Notes: generated from the letters alone by a model not told the origin. A DNA stretch of 64,000 nt from Gammaproteobacteria bacterium (GCA_030429735.1 JAUIET010000001.1:310001-374000); one strand, 5' to 3'. Numbered from the stretch's first letter, positions 50,455 through 60,844 are shown. Translations and numbers: made by a program.

Positions 50455-52524
50455 ATGACATACAGAGACCCACGCTACGATATTTTGTTCGAACCAGTGA
50501 AGATCGGCCCGCACACTGCAAAGAATCGGTTTTACCAGGTGCCTCATTGCACTGGTATGGGATGGCAGCGACCACGTATGCTGGCCAGTATGCGCGGCAT
50601 GAAGGCAGAAGGCGGCTGGGGTGTGGTATGCACCGAGTATTGTTCCGTGCACCCGGCAGTAGACGACTTGCCATACCCAACGCAGTCATTATGGGATAAA
50701 GGCGATATCAAAGCCAACCGGCTGATGACGGACAAAGTTCATGAACACGGCGCGCTTGCCGGCGTGGAACTTTGGCTAAGCGGCAGTCGTTCACCCAATT
50801 TTTTTACCCGTGAAATCCCGCTTGACGTTGTGTCGATGCCGAACTGGAACAATGACCCGGTTCAGTCACGCAAGATGGATCGCAAGGATATTCGCGAAGT
50901 ACGCCGCTGGCACAGAAATGCCGCGCTCAGAGCGCGCGACGCCGGTTTTGATATTGCTTATGTCTATGCCACGCATCAGTACCTGCTCGATAATTTTATG
51001 AACCGCGAACTGAATACCCGTACCGATGAGTACGGCGGCTCGATCGAAAATCGCGTGCGCCTGATACGCGAAGTGATAGAAGACACCAAGGAAGCCGTCG
51101 GTGACACGATGGCCGTTGCCGTTCGTTTTTCCGTGGACGACCCAGGTGGTAGCGACGGTAATCCTGTTGTTGGCGACAAAATGGCGATGTTTGAAATACT
51201 CGCCGATTTGCCTGACTTATGGGACATTAATGTAGACGACTACAGCCTGGAGATGGGCGTTTCCCGATTTGTTCAAGAAGGCTCTCTGGAAAACTACGTC
51301 AAGCACGTCAAATCGAAAACCAGCAAACCAGTGGTCAGCGTAGGCCGTTTTACATCACCCGATACCATGGCCAGCCAGGTTAAACGCGGCATTGTTGATT
51401 TCATTGGCGCAGCACGACCTTCTATTTCAGACCCGTTTCTACCAAGCAAAATAGAGCAGGGCCGAATTGACGACATTCGCGAATGCATCGGTTGCAACAT
51501 TTGCTATACAGGCGACAGCAAGCACTACCCTTTGCGCTGCACGCAAAATCCAACCATGGGCGAAGAATGGCGCCGCGGCTGGCACCCGGAAAAAATTGAA
51601 CCCAAAGGGAACTCCGAATCTGTGTTAGTTGTCGGCGCCGGCCCTGCCGGACTTGAGGCCGCTCTAGCCCTGGGCCAGCGTGGTTACCATGTGATACTGG
51701 CTGAGGCCAGCCGCGAACTGGGTGGCCGAGTCAGCCTTGAAAGCAAGCTGCCGGGTTTGTCTGAGTGGGCACGCGTTCGTGAGTATCGTGTTGGGCAAAT
51801 CGAGAAAATGAGTAATGTAGAGATTTACCGCGAAAGTGAACTGGTATTGCAAGACATTCTGGATTTGAACGCAGATCATGTGGCGATTGCCACAGGCTCC
51901 AAATGGCGCGCAGACGCGTACGGCAATTACAATAACCGTGCCTTGAATCTTAGTCGGTTTAACCGTCAGATCTTCACCGCGGACGATATCATGGGTGGCG
52001 CATCACCTGCCGGACGAACTATTGTATTCGACGACGATTGTTTCTACGTCGGCAGCCTGATCGCCGAGAAGCTAACACTCGGCGGCCATGATGTTGTCTA
52101 CCTGAGTCCTGCCAGCCAGGTGGCCGCCTGGAGTGTTAACAATGGCGAACAAGCACGGGTTCAAAGGCGCTTGATTGAGCTCGATATTGAGATTGTGTTG
52201 AATCATGGCCTGGATGATTACGACGGTAGACAGGCAACGATAGGCTGCGTGTATTCAGAACGCCAGCGTTCAGTTCCTGCAGATAATATTGTTATGGTGA
52301 CAGCACGAACACCGCAAGACTCATTGTATTATGAGGTGTTGGAGGCGATGGAGCAGGCCCGGCAAGGCGCACCGCAATCTGTGCGCCGTATTGGTGACTG
52401 CGATGGCCCGGGGCTTATTGCCGCGGCTGTTTACTCGGGGCATAAATTCGCTCGAGAGTTGGACAATAACATTGACCCGGATGCCTCGGCCAAAATTGAT
52501 CGGATATTCTTTGAAGAAGTGTAA
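50455..52524 (+). CDS. TMADH-like FMN/4Fe-4S/FAD oxidoreductase
   Basis: A 689-residue enzyme of the trimethylamine dehydrogenase family. An old-yellow-enzyme FMN barrel has RFYQVPHCTGMG, where the Cys aligns with Cys30 that binds 6-S-cysteinyl FMN in TMADH. The 4Fe-4S motif is CIGCNICYTGDSKHYPLRC, and an FAD/NAD-like domain begins VLVVGAGPAGLEAAL. Tyr and His of the proton-relay segment are kept (AYVYATHQYL). The stretch holding Trp264 and Asp267 in TMADH is shortened here (DYSLEMGVSRF) and Trp355 has no counterpart, so trimethylamine is an unlikely substrate. Confidence 0.82.
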   Translation: MTYRDPRYDILFEPVKIGPHTAKNRFYQVPHCTGMGWQRPRMLASMRGMKAEGGWGVVCTEYCSVHPAVDDLPYPTQSLWDKGDIKANRLMTDKVHEHGALAGVELWLSGSRSPNFFTREIPLDVVSMPNWNNDPVQSRKMDRKDIREVRRWHRNAALRARDAGFDIAYVYATHQYLLDNFMNRELNTRTDEYGGSIENRVRLIREVIEDTKEAVGDTMAVAVRFSVDDPGGSDGNPVVGDKMAMFEILADLPDLWDINVDDYSLEMGVSRFVQEGSLENYVKHVKSKTSKPVVSVGRFTSPDTMASQVKRGIVDFIGAARPSISDPFLPSKIEQGRIDDIRECIGCNICYTGDSKHYPLRCTQNPTMGEEWRRGWHPEKIEPKGNSESVLVVGAGPAGLEAALALGQRGYHVILAEASRELGGRVSLESKLPGLSEWARVREYRVGQIEKMSNVEIYRESELVLQDILDLNADHVAIATGSKWRADAYGNYNNRALNLSRFNRQIFTADDIMGGASPAGRTIVFDDDCFYVGSLIAEKLTLGGHDVVYLSPASQVAAWSVNNGEQARVQRRLIELDIEIVLNHGLDDYDGRQATIGCVYSERQRSVPADNIVMVTARTPQDSLYYEVLEAMEQARQGAPQSVRRIGDCDGPGLIAAAVYSGHKFARELDNNIDPDASAKIDRIFFEEV

Positions 52525-52563
52525 ACACCAATTGTCGGTGACAAGCTGTCGGTTGTTAGTCTC

Positions 52564-52968
52564 GTGAATGTAGAACACAAAGAACACTGCCCCTGCGGTA
52601 GTCAAAAGAGTTTCTCAAAATGCTGCGACCGATTCCTTAATGGCGTGCAGGCAGCGAGGACACCAGAGCAGCTGATGCGCTCGCGTTATTCTGCATACGC
52701 ACTCGGCGGCTACGGTGAATACCTGTTGAGCACCTGGTTTCCAGCCACCGCAACTGGTCTAACGGTGGCTTCTCTTGCCAAGCGAACAGTAGATTGGACT
52801 CGTCTGGAAGTACTAGGCAAATCCCAGCAAGGCGACGATGGCATGGTGGAGTTTATCGCGCACTTTATTGATGAGGGTGAGCAGAAAGCGATGCACGAAC
52901 AATCTATCTTCAAACGGGTGCAAGGTCGCTGGCTTTACGTGGGTGGCGAAGTGCTGACCCGCAATTGA
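52564..52968 (+). CDS. YchJ family SEC-C protein
   Basis: A 134-residue protein of the YchJ/UPF0225 family. The N-terminal zinc motif is CPCGSQKSFSKCC, followed by the NTF2-like domain opening with RTPEQLMRSRYSAYALG. The end (KRVQGRWLYVGGEV) fits the family. The start is GTG with no strong ribosome site. Function unknown. The last 34 bases overlap the convergent metal-permease gene. Confidence 0.9.
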   Translation: MNVEHKEHCPCGSQKSFSKCCDRFLNGVQAARTPEQLMRSRYSAYALGGYGEYLLSTWFPATATGLTVASLAKRTVDWTRLEVLGKSQQGDDGMVEFIAHFIDEGEQKAMHEQSIFKRVQGRWLYVGGEVLTRN

Positions 52969-54005
52969 TCGTTTTTCTGCTTTTGGGCCAGCCAGCCCCT
53001 GGCATGCACGTTAAATATTGCCACTGCCAACAGTACCGCAGACGCATAAGCCCACCAGGCGTGTCCCATGCCATGATGCGCGACAACGCCCGTCAAAAAA
53101 TTCACGCCAAGGTCATTAGCCAAAATGTTTAGCGCGTAGCCAAATACAAAGCTTGTCAGAATCACGCCACTTAAATACGCAATCAGAGACCGCTTGCCCA
53201 ATTCGCGGGCAACGATTGCCAACGTACCAATGTTAGTTGCCGGTCCTGCCATCATGAACACCAACACCGCCCCCGGTGAAACCCCGGCCAACAGCAGACC
53301 GGCCGCAATTGGCGTGGATGCAGTCGCACAGATATACATTGGTACACCGATCAAAACCATCACCACAAACGCCAGCCAGCCCGAACCCCATTCAGCCAGT
53401 ACCGAAGGCGGCACCCAGGTTTGAACAGCGGCAGCAAATAAAATACCGAGTAATAACCAGCCAGCGATATCACGGATCATATCAACAAACACAAAGCGCA
53501 AACCGTCGTACAGTGAACTGGACGCAGTGGCAGTGGCACCGGTATCAGTCTGCGACCTCGCCGCGCAGCAAGACGATTCGCCGCTGGCTTGTGCAACAGA
53601 TTGCCCCTTGTCTGCCCGCCCGACCAGTAAGCCGGACACAATACCGCTTGTGATTGCCGCAATTGGCCGCACAATCGCCATGACTGGACCCAGCAAGGCG
53701 TAAGTCACCGACACCGAGTCGACGCCCGTCTCCGGTGTGGCGACCAAAAAAGACACTGTGGCGTTTTTCGAGGCGCCACTTTTACGCAAACCCAGTGCGG
53801 CGGGCACAACACCGCATGAGCACAGGGGCAATGGCGCACCGATAAAAGCCGCCTTAACGGTTGTCCACGCTCCACGCCCGCCCAGATGCCGGCCAAGAAA
53901 ATCAGCCGGTATCAGCCCCTTTATCAGCCCGGCAATCACAAAACCCAGCAGCAACCAGGGTGCTGATTCTACAAACAAATCGATAAAGTTCTGGATCAAT
54001 TCCAT
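52935..54005 (-). CDS. Metal efflux permease (DUF318 / SO_0444-like)
   Basis: A 356-residue inner-membrane permease of the DUF318 group related to the SO_0444 Cu/Zn efflux transporters. About ten helices are predicted. Conserved elements are PLPLCSCGVVPAALGLRKSGASKNATVSFLVATPETGVDS and, in the second half, VPMYICATASTPIAAGLLLAG. A cytosolic loop has a Cys pair (SSCCAARS) that could bind metal. It starts 3 bases after the ZntR-like regulator gene, so zinc is the likely cargo and inducer; this is inference from context. Confidence 0.85.
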   Translation of the reverse strand: MELIQNFIDLFVESAPWLLLGFVIAGLIKGLIPADFLGRHLGGRGAWTTVKAAFIGAPLPLCSCGVVPAALGLRKSGASKNATVSFLVATPETGVDSVSVTYALLGPVMAIVRPIAAITSGIVSGLLVGRADKGQSVAQASGESSCCAARSQTDTGATATASSSLYDGLRFVFVDMIRDIAGWLLLGILFAAAVQTWVPPSVLAEWGSGWLAFVVMVLIGVPMYICATASTPIAAGLLLAGVSPGAVLVFMMAGPATNIGTLAIVARELGKRSLIAYLSGVILTSFVFGYALNILANDLGVNFLTGVVAHHGMGHAWWAYASAVLLAVAIFNVHARGWLAQKQKNDQLRVSTSPPT

Positions 54006-54008
54006 TGC

Positions 54009-54437
54009 CTATAACCTCGTGTCGGCCAGATCACCCGTTTCCAGTGCCTGCAATATGGAGCAATGTTCCGCTGACTCCGGCCCACCGCAGCACGCTTCGT
54101 TGAGTTTTTCCAGGGCCAGTTTTATTCGGTTCAGTTCGGCCAGTTTTTGCTGCACATCCGCAAGCTTGGCTTCAGTGAAGGTTTTTACTTCATGGCAGGA
54201 GTGTTCGGTTTTCTCAAGCTGGATGGAAAGAAGCTCATTGATGTCACTCAAAGTGAAACCCACGCCTTTGGCTCGCTGAATAAAGCGAATTTGACGCACT
54301 GCCTCGTCTTCATACATTCGATAGCCCGCATCTGTTCGACCGGCGGGTGCGATCAGTTTGTTTTTCTCGTAGTAGCGCAGGGTGTCGTTGCTCACGCCCG
54401 TCAGCTTCGCCAATTCTCCAATTCGATACATGCTCAC
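54009..54437 (-). CDS. MerR-family zinc regulator (ZntR-like)
   Basis: A 142-residue metal-sensing activator. The MerR helix-turn-helix (MYRIGELAKLTGVSNDTLRYYEK) and dimerisation helix (FTEAKLADVQQKLAELNRIKLALEKL) are complete. The C-terminal metal loop NEACCGGPESAEHCSILQALE matches the ZntR-type pattern of paired Cys, His and Cys that binds two zinc ions. It heads a two-gene operon with the permease and has its own operator upstream, so autoregulation is expected. Confidence 0.9.
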   Translation of the reverse strand: MSMYRIGELAKLTGVSNDTLRYYEKNKLIAPAGRTDAGYRMYEDEAVRQIRFIQRAKGVGFTLSDINELLSIQLEKTEHSCHEVKTFTEAKLADVQQKLAELNRIKLALEKLNEACCGGPESAEHCSILQALETGDLADTRL

Positions 54438-54466
54438 CTCGGCACGGTCTCGCTTAACATACTGAT

Positions 54467-54498
54467 ACTATAAACCCTGGAGTCTACTCCAAGGTCAA
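54467..54498 (-). promoter_or_regulatory. MerR-type promoter/operator of zntR-permease
   Basis: On the minus strand TTGACC and TATAGT are 20 bases apart, the lengthened spacer that MerR-family activators untwist. The spacer holds the dyad CCTTGGAGTAGACTCCAGGG, very like E. coli ZntR sites (CTGGAGTCGACTCCAG). It supports zinc-induced expression of both genes. Confidence 0.88.
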
Positions 54499-54619
54499 CA
54501 GGATTTTAAGAAATTTACCGGCCGCTCGCATAGACACACCGCATACTTCATCTGTCATCCGTTATCAGACCCAGTATACTCGCCTGCCGCGCACGTGCTG
54601 ATTTTGGATTGCACCCACA

Positions 54620-55516
54620 ATGTTTGACTTCTACCTGCAACACGAATACTGGTTTGCGGCCATTCAACTCGGCCTTGCAATGTTGGGTATGGGTGCGACT
54701 CTGTCGGTAAGCGATTTCTTTAAAATACTGGCCGCTCCGAAAGCGGTGTCTATTGGCTTGATCTTGCAACTGTGCGCTGTACCTCTGCTTGCCCTGTTCT
54801 TTATCTCCGTGTTTGGTCTGAACAGTGGCATTGCAATTGGTATCGCGTTGATCGCATCGATACCGGGTGGCACTACGTCAAATGTGTTCACCTACCTGGC
54901 GGGTGGTAATACGCCGTTGTCGATCACGATTACCGGCGTTAGTACTCTGGCATGCTTGTTTACTACTCCGTTTATTCTTCAGTGGCTCACCGCCAGCTCA
55001 ATGCCCGAGAACTTTAGTATGCCGGTTGCCCAGATAGCCTTCGAGATCGGCGTGTGTTTGTTGTTACCACTGTTTGCAGGCATGCTCATTCATCGTTTTG
55101 CGATTCAGCACTCGGTATGGGTTGCCAAATGGGGTGTGCGGGCTTCGCTGTTTGTCATCTTACTGATTGTGATTGGCGCAAGTGGCAGCGGGCGACTGGA
55201 TATCGATGCCTTTGGAGGGCTAAATGTTGCTTATGTGCTTGGCTTCACCTCGTTACTTATTCTACTTGGCGTCTGCGTACCCAGGTTTTTAGGGCTTGCC
55301 AACGTGGATGCTACCGCCATTGAGATGGAAGTGGTGGTTCGGAATACGAATCTGGGTATTTTGGTGAATGCGTCATTGTTCCCAACCGTTGCAGGCAATG
55401 TCAACGCTATCGGAAGCACGGTATTACTTGCTTTATTACTCTATGGAGGTATGCAACTACTGTTGGCAGTGCCATTTGTTTTTCATAATCGTCGCCGTAA
55501 TGCATCATCACCATAG
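54620..55516 (+). CDS. Bile acid:sodium symporter (BASS) family transporter
   Basis: A 298-residue membrane protein with nine or ten helices. Family signatures are LAMLGMGATLSVSDFFKIL, the ASIPGGTTSNVFTYLAGGN loop of the sodium-binding core, and EMEVVVRNTNLGILVNASLFP near the end. Bacterial members carry organic acids such as pantoate or pyruvate; the substrate here is unknown. It is divergent from zntR and shares the intergenic region, but the operator faces zntR. Confidence 0.9.
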   Translation: MFDFYLQHEYWFAAIQLGLAMLGMGATLSVSDFFKILAAPKAVSIGLILQLCAVPLLALFFISVFGLNSGIAIGIALIASIPGGTTSNVFTYLAGGNTPLSITITGVSTLACLFTTPFILQWLTASSMPENFSMPVAQIAFEIGVCLLLPLFAGMLIHRFAIQHSVWVAKWGVRASLFVILLIVIGASGSGRLDIDAFGGLNVAYVLGFTSLLILLGVCVPRFLGLANVDATAIEMEVVVRNTNLGILVNASLFPTVAGNVNAIGSTVLLALLLYGGMQLLLAVPFVFHNRRRNASSP

Positions 55517-55593
55517 TAATGCAGTGCACGAACAAACACTGTTGCCTCAGGCCGCCAGGATTTTAATAACTACGTAGAGAAGCGGAAACACAT

Positions 55594-57795
55594 ATGCAAT
55601 CGTTCAGAATGACAATTGTTACTACCTCAATAGCGGCAATTGTTATTGCCTGTGGTGGCGACCCTCACCCCAGTGGCTCCATAGCTGGTCAAGCACTACC
55701 CGCTTCACTGGTCGAGCAACGCGATGAACGCAGACAGGCTGTGATTAAACAACCGCGCGACCGGGCAGAATCGACGCGAATTTTGTTCGGTGACTTGCAC
55801 GTGCACAGCACTTATTCAGTAGATGCCTTCACACTCGAACTTCCGATGATGGGGCAGCAAGGCATTCACACTGTAGCCGACGCCTGTGACTTTGCGCGCT
55901 ACTGCGGACAACTTGACTTCTTCAGTTACAACGATCATTCAGAAGGCCTAACACCTAAGCACTGGCAAGCCACCAAAGATACTGTGCGCGCCTGCAACGC
56001 CAGTTCTGATGCTAACAATCCCGATCTGGTTGCATTTGCTGGTTGGGAGTGGACCCAAATGGCAACCGCAGCAAATGCGCACTGGGGGCATAAGAACGTT
56101 ATTTTTCCTGGCACAGACGATACAGAACTGCCCGCTCGCCCCATCAGCGCACGCATCACGCCGGAAGATCTTGGCGTGTTTGCGCTGTCACGGCAAAGTG
56201 GATCTGCGAAGTACATTGATCCATTGAATTGGAAGTCGTATGTCAACCTAATTCGATTGCTGGACGACATCGCAGCAGTTCCCGGGTGTGACACGAACAC
56301 CCATGTCAAGGACCTGCCGGTGAATTGTCACGAAAACGCACCAACTCCCGACATACTGTTTAGAAAGCTCGATGAATGGAATCTTGATCATTTGGTGATT
56401 CCGCACGGCAATACCTGGGGTGCATATACGCCACCCATGGCAACTTGGGACAAAGCACTTAGTTCTAAATACCACAACGACAGACAGCAGCCACTGCTTG
56501 AGATTATGTCAGGGCATGGCAATAGCGAAGAATTCAGACCCTATCAACAAGCTGTTGCTGACGAAAACGGCTTGGCCTGCCCTGCGCCACAAAACGGCTA
56601 CGTGCCCTGCTGTTGGCAGGCCGGTGAGATCATGCGCAAACGCTGTGCGGGTTTGGACGAGGAGGCGTGCAACAAACGAATTGAGCTTGCTCGTCAATAC
56701 GCGGTTGATGCAGGTAACCGCTATATCGGTGTTTTCCCGGATACCAGCGCGAACGATTGGCAACAGTGTGGCCAATGCACCGATTGTTTCAAGCCTGCAT
56801 TCAATCAGGTGTTCAAGGAGAGTTCGCAATACGCAATGGCGCTTAGTAATTTTGATGAGCGGGATGAAAACGGCAGACCGCAGCGCTTCAAGTTTGGTTT
56901 TATTGGCTCAACTGATGATCACACATCACGCCCGGGTACCGGTTACAAACAATATGAACGCCGAAAAATGACCATGGCCAGCGGAGTACGCAGTGACTTT
57001 TTTGGCAGCATTACATCACGCATGGCCGGCGAAATGATCGACCCGCAGATGCCGCAACAAGTAAACACTACAACACCTATTCCCGACATGGAACGTATGC
57101 AGAGCTTTTACTACCCAGGCGGCATAGTGGCTGTGCATGCTGAGAGTCGCCGCCGTGAAGACATCTGGGCAGCAATGAAGCGCAAGGAAGTCTACGGCAC
57201 CTCAGGTCCGAGAATACTGCTCTGGTTTGATCTGCTTAACGGGGCAGACGGACCCGCACCAATGGGCAGCAATCACTCTTTAGAACAAACACCAAGATTT
57301 GAAGTCAGGGCGATGGGGGCCTGGAAGCAACTTCCGGGTTGCCCTGCGGATACCAACGCATTAGATGGGCAAAGAAAGCAATACCTCTGTGCTGGCGAAT
57401 GCTTTAACCCGGCAGAGGAACGTGAAGTGATTAGTGCCATTGAAGTTGTACGCATTCGTCCACAGTACTTTCGTGGAGAGGCGTTAGAATCACTGATAGA
57501 AGACCCGTGGCGAACATTTTCATGCGCACCAAGCCAGGAAGGGTGCGTTGTGCAGTTTGAAGACGACGAGTTTCTCGAGTCTGGCAGAGATACGCTGTAC
57601 TACGTGCGCGCCTTGCAAGCTGCAACGCCGGCTATCAATGGCGGCAACCTGCGGCCTCAATACGACGCCAATGGCAAGCTCACTTCGATTGACCCTTGCT
57701 ATGGCGATTACCGCACAGACTTTAATGATGAATGCCTGGCGCCAGTGCAAGAACGAGCCTGGTCATCCCCTATATTTGTTGACCAGGGCCTTTGA
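55594..57795 (+). CDS. DUF3604 lipoprotein, PHP-like phosphoesterase
   Basis: A 733-residue protein. The N-terminus [11 protein letters not shown] is a lipobox. A PHP-type metal site opens with [17 protein letters not shown], then FSYNDHSEG; later parts with [16 protein letters not shown] and [12 protein letters not shown] are characteristic of DUF3604. Cys-rich segments ([28 protein letters not shown]) suggest disulfides outside the cytosol. The reaction is not known; some relatives are annotated as exported hydrolases. The stop lies 9 bases from the convergent acyltransferase gene. Confidence 0.85.
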   Translation: MQSFRMTIVTTSIAAIVIACGGDPHPSGSIAGQALPASLVEQRDERRQAVIKQPRDRAESTRILFGDLHVHSTYSVDAFTLELPMMGQQGIHTVADACDFARYCGQLDFFSYNDHSEGLTPKHWQATKDTVRACNASSDANNPDLVAFAGWEWTQMATAANAHWGHKNVIFPGTDDTELPARPISARITPEDLGVFALSRQSGSAKYIDPLNWKSYVNLIRLLDDIAAVPGCDTNTHVKDLPVNCHENAPTPDILFRKLDEWNLDHLVIPHGNTWGAYTPPMATWDKALSSKYHNDRQQPLLEIMSGHGNSEEFRPYQQAVADENGLACPAPQNGYVPCCWQAGEIMRKRCAGLDEEACNKRIELARQYAVDAGNRYIGVFPDTSANDWQQCGQCTDCFKPAFNQVFKESSQYAMALSNFDERDENGRPQRFKFGFIGSTDDHTSRPGTGYKQYERRKMTMASGVRSDFFGSITSRMAGEMIDPQMPQQVNTTTPIPDMERMQSFYYPGGIVAVHAESRRREDIWAAMKRKEVYGTSGPRILLWFDLLNGADGPAPMGSNHSLEQTPRFEVRAMGAWKQLPGCPADTNALDGQRKQYLCAGECFNPAEEREVISAIEVVRIRPQYFRGEALESLIEDPWRTFSCAPSQEGCVVQFEDDEFLESGRDTLYYVRALQAATPAINGGNLRPQYDANGKLTSIDPCYGDYRTDFNDECLAPVQERAWSSPIFVDQGL

Positions 57796-57803
57796 CCACA
57801 TCG

Positions 57804-58682
57804 CTAACGCGTAAAAATTCTGCGCAGCATCGGGCCAATACCACGTTGCTCACTGCGGTAATCAAGCAATTCGTCAATCATTGACTCAAGTTGTGACGCC
57901 ACTTTGCCACGAATGGTCTTTAATTGCCGCTGGCTGGGTTCCCTACCTTCGAACTTCGAAAGATCAATCGGAGTACCAAATTGAATAAAACACTGTTGCG
58001 GTTTGGGCCAAAAGCTACCGAACAAACCGGCAGGTATTGGAGGCACCATGTCCGGACGTATATCTTTATCTAACAGCCCCAGCGTTCGCGCAATATTGGC
58101 CAGCGGGGTTTTCAACAAGTCTTCACCTTCAATACGGTGGTCAAAGAATTCATCGGGCCCAACCATTGCAACCGGCATAATCGTATAGCCATGCAATGCC
58201 GCCATCTTCACGAAGCCATAGCGCTCCTTCCATTGCAGGGTATAGCGCTGCGCCTGGGTCTTAGTTGCTTCATGCGCGCCGCCCGGATACACCAGCAAAT
58301 CTCTTCCATCTCGCATCAAAGCGCTGCACACGTCCGGATGGCCAAGCACCCCACCTTGCGAAAGAATGAAGTCTTCTGTCACTTTATTCCATAAGAACCG
58401 ATCACCCAGACCGCGCAGGAAGCGTCCCGTCTGCGCATACATTGTCGGGCCCAGCACCATGCCATCAAGCGCGAACAGGGAATGATTTCCTACAAACAGA
58501 CAGGGTTTGTCAGGCAAATTCTGCAGATCAAATAATTGAGGGTCGAAAACCCAGTCGATGTACTTGTAGGCACGAGCGTGAAAATCACCCTGTGGCTCGG
58601 TTAATGCAAGCGCCGACCGAATGTGCTGTCGCAGCCAGGCCTGGTCAAAAGGTCCATTGTTCTGTTTACTGTGTTTCCCCAT
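57804..58682 (-). CDS. Lysophospholipid acyltransferase family protein
   Basis: A 292-residue PlsC-like protein. Acyltransferase motif I is NHSLFALD (HxxxxD form), motif II lies around RFLRGLGDRFLW, and motif III is VYPGGAHEATK. No membrane helix is obvious; the domain probably sits on the inner leaflet. This branch, with YPGGAxE, is often found with fatty-acid or sterol metabolism genes. It is divergent from the molybdopterin oxidoreductase by 59 bases. Acyl donor and acceptor are unknown. Confidence 0.87.
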   Translation of the reverse strand: MGKHSKQNNGPFDQAWLRQHIRSALALTEPQGDFHARAYKYIDWVFDPQLFDLQNLPDKPCLFVGNHSLFALDGMVLGPTMYAQTGRFLRGLGDRFLWNKVTEDFILSQGGVLGHPDVCSALMRDGRDLLVYPGGAHEATKTQAQRYTLQWKERYGFVKMAALHGYTIMPVAMVGPDEFFDHRIEGEDLLKTPLANIARTLGLLDKDIRPDMVPPIPAGLFGSFWPKPQQCFIQFGTPIDLSKFEGREPSQRQLKTIRGKVASQLESMIDELLDYRSEQRGIGPMLRRIFTR

Positions 58683-58741
58683 CCTGCGATTATACGCTTA
58701 GAGCACCTAAATAAGGTCTGCCTAATCGAAAAGAGGAACCC

Positions 58742-60844
58742 ATGCCGGAAATAACCATAAAAAAACGCGCCTGCCACCTTTGCGAAGCCATATGTGGCCT
58801 TGATATTCACCTTCAGGGTGATGAAATTGTAGCGATAAAAGGCGACAAGGATGACCCTCTGTCGCGAGGGCACATTTGCCCCAAGGCTGTGGCCTTGCAA
58901 GACATTCACAATGATCCCGAACGTCTGCGTTGCCCGGTAAAACGCGTGGGCAATGACTGGCATGATATTGGCTGGGACGAAGCGCTTGATCTTGTTGCAT
59001 CCAAGGTAGCTGGAACCATCGCTGAGCATGGCGCCAATGCGATTGGCGTCTACGCCGGCAACCCCAGTGTGCATAACTATGGCAGCCTAACCCACCCTTC
59101 GCAGTTTTTGGGTTTGATTCGAACTCAGAATCGATTTTCCGCTACATCCGTTGACCAATTACCTCATCAATTGATGGCGTATTGGCTGTATGGCCACCAG
59201 TTGATGGTGCCTGTTCCTGACATAGATCGGTGTGATTATTTTTTGATGCTGGGTGCAAACCCTATGGCGTCGAACGGCAGCATAATGACGGTGCCTAATT
59301 TTCCCAGGCGATTAAAAGCCCTGCAGCAACGCGGTGGGCAATTACTGGTGGTTGACCCGCGCAAAACCGAAACGGCAGATCGGGCTGACGAGCATATTTT
59401 TGTTCGGCCAGGGACTGACGCTGCGTTTCTTGCCGCTATTGTGCATATTATTTTCCGCGATTCACTGCAAACCCTGGGTCGGCTTGCCGAATTCACAGAA
59501 GGTTTGGATCAATTACCCTCGCTATTTGATCAATTCACTCCCGCGGCCGTTGAACCGATAACCGGGATTTCTGCGGCCACGATAGAACGCATCGCAAACG
59601 ATTTTTGCACTGCAGAACGGGCTGTTTGCTACGGTAGGATGGGGTGTTCAACCCAGGAGTTCGGCACGCTGTGTCAATGGCTGACACAAGTTATCAATAT
59701 ATTGACCGGCAACCTGGACGAACCTGGCGGCATGATGCTAACCAACCCGGCAGTGGATATGATTGGCAACAGTAATGGCGGCGGGTTTGGTAAGCCCGGT
59801 CATTTCAACCGGTATCAAAGCCGTGTATCCGGCCTGCCGGAATTCGGCGGTGAACTGCCCGCCAGCTGCATGGCTGAAGAAATCACGACACCCGGCGAAG
59901 GGCAAATTAAGCTGATGATTACGTCAGCTGGAAACCCCGTGCTGTCCACTCCCTCAGGGCATACACTGGCTGGCGCATTGCAACAACTCGATTTTATGCT
60001 GAGCATAGATTTGTACATTAATGAGACCACTCAGTACGCAGACGTCATACTGCCACCTACCTCACCACTGGAGCACGATCATTACGATCTGATTTTTCAT
60101 CACTTTGCGGTGCGCAATACCAGCAAGTATTCGGCTCCCATATTTGAAAAATCTGAGGGCAGTTTGCACGACTGGGAGATTTTCACGCAGCTTGGCGAAC
60201 GGCTTGGCAAATTACTGGATAAAAAGCCTAAGCCTACTTTGCCGCCCGATCAGTTAATTGAGATGGGTCTACAAATTGGCCAATACGATCTCACACTGGA
60301 GCAGCTAAAAGAAACCCCGGAAGGGATTGATCTGGGTCCATTGCAATCGTGCATGCCGGAGCGTTTATTCACTGACAACAAACGCATTCATTGCCTGCCG
60401 GATGCCATGCCCGCCGAGCTGACACGCCTGGCTGATAGATTGTCGCGCAGCGACGAATCACTGCTGATGATCGGTCGACGCCACGTTCGAAACAACAATT
60501 CGTGGATGCATCAGTACCATAGGCTGATTAAGGGTGCGAACCGCTGCACTCTGCTGATCAACCCGGTTGATGCCCGGCAACAAGGCGTTTCTGAAGGAGA
60601 TATGGTAACGCTTGAAAATGAAGCAGGACGGATAACCTTGCCCGCCGAAATCAGTGACAGCATGATGCCTGGGGTAGTGTGTATGCCACACGGATTCGGA
60701 CACAAGGCTGAGAATGGACGGGTAAGTACCGCATCAGAAAATGCCGGCGTTAGTATGAACGATGTAATACCTGCTAACGCATACGATCCGTTGTCTGGCA
60801 ATGCAGCCGTAAATGGCGTGCCGGTTCAGCTTAGCTTAGCTTAG
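58742..60844 (+). CDS. Molybdopterin oxidoreductase (DMSO reductase family)
   Basis: A 700-residue enzyme. The N-terminal 4Fe-4S motif is Cys11-x2-Cys14-x3-Cys18-x27-Cys46 (ACHLCEAICG, GHICPK). The bis-MGD domains follow (GWDEALDLVASKVAG, DYFLMLGANPMASNG, LLVVDPRKTETADRAD) and a C-terminal domain (VSEGDMVTLENEAGRI). There is no Tat signal, so it is cytosolic. It lacks neighbouring iron-sulfur or membrane subunits, so it probably uses soluble partners. Substrate unknown. The frame ends inside a CTTAG microrepeat. Confidence 0.88.
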   Translation: MPEITIKKRACHLCEAICGLDIHLQGDEIVAIKGDKDDPLSRGHICPKAVALQDIHNDPERLRCPVKRVGNDWHDIGWDEALDLVASKVAGTIAEHGANAIGVYAGNPSVHNYGSLTHPSQFLGLIRTQNRFSATSVDQLPHQLMAYWLYGHQLMVPVPDIDRCDYFLMLGANPMASNGSIMTVPNFPRRLKALQQRGGQLLVVDPRKTETADRADEHIFVRPGTDAAFLAAIVHIIFRDSLQTLGRLAEFTEGLDQLPSLFDQFTPAAVEPITGISAATIERIANDFCTAERAVCYGRMGCSTQEFGTLCQWLTQVINILTGNLDEPGGMMLTNPAVDMIGNSNGGGFGKPGHFNRYQSRVSGLPEFGGELPASCMAEEITTPGEGQIKLMITSAGNPVLSTPSGHTLAGALQQLDFMLSIDLYINETTQYADVILPPTSPLEHDHYDLIFHHFAVRNTSKYSAPIFEKSEGSLHDWEIFTQLGERLGKLLDKKPKPTLPPDQLIEMGLQIGQYDLTLEQLKETPEGIDLGPLQSCMPERLFTDNKRIHCLPDAMPAELTRLADRLSRSDESLLMIGRRHVRNNNSWMHQYHRLIKGANRCTLLINPVDARQQGVSEGDMVTLENEAGRITLPAEISDSMMPGVVCMPHGFGHKAENGRVSTASENAGVSMNDVIPANAYDPLSGNAAVNGVPVQLSLA

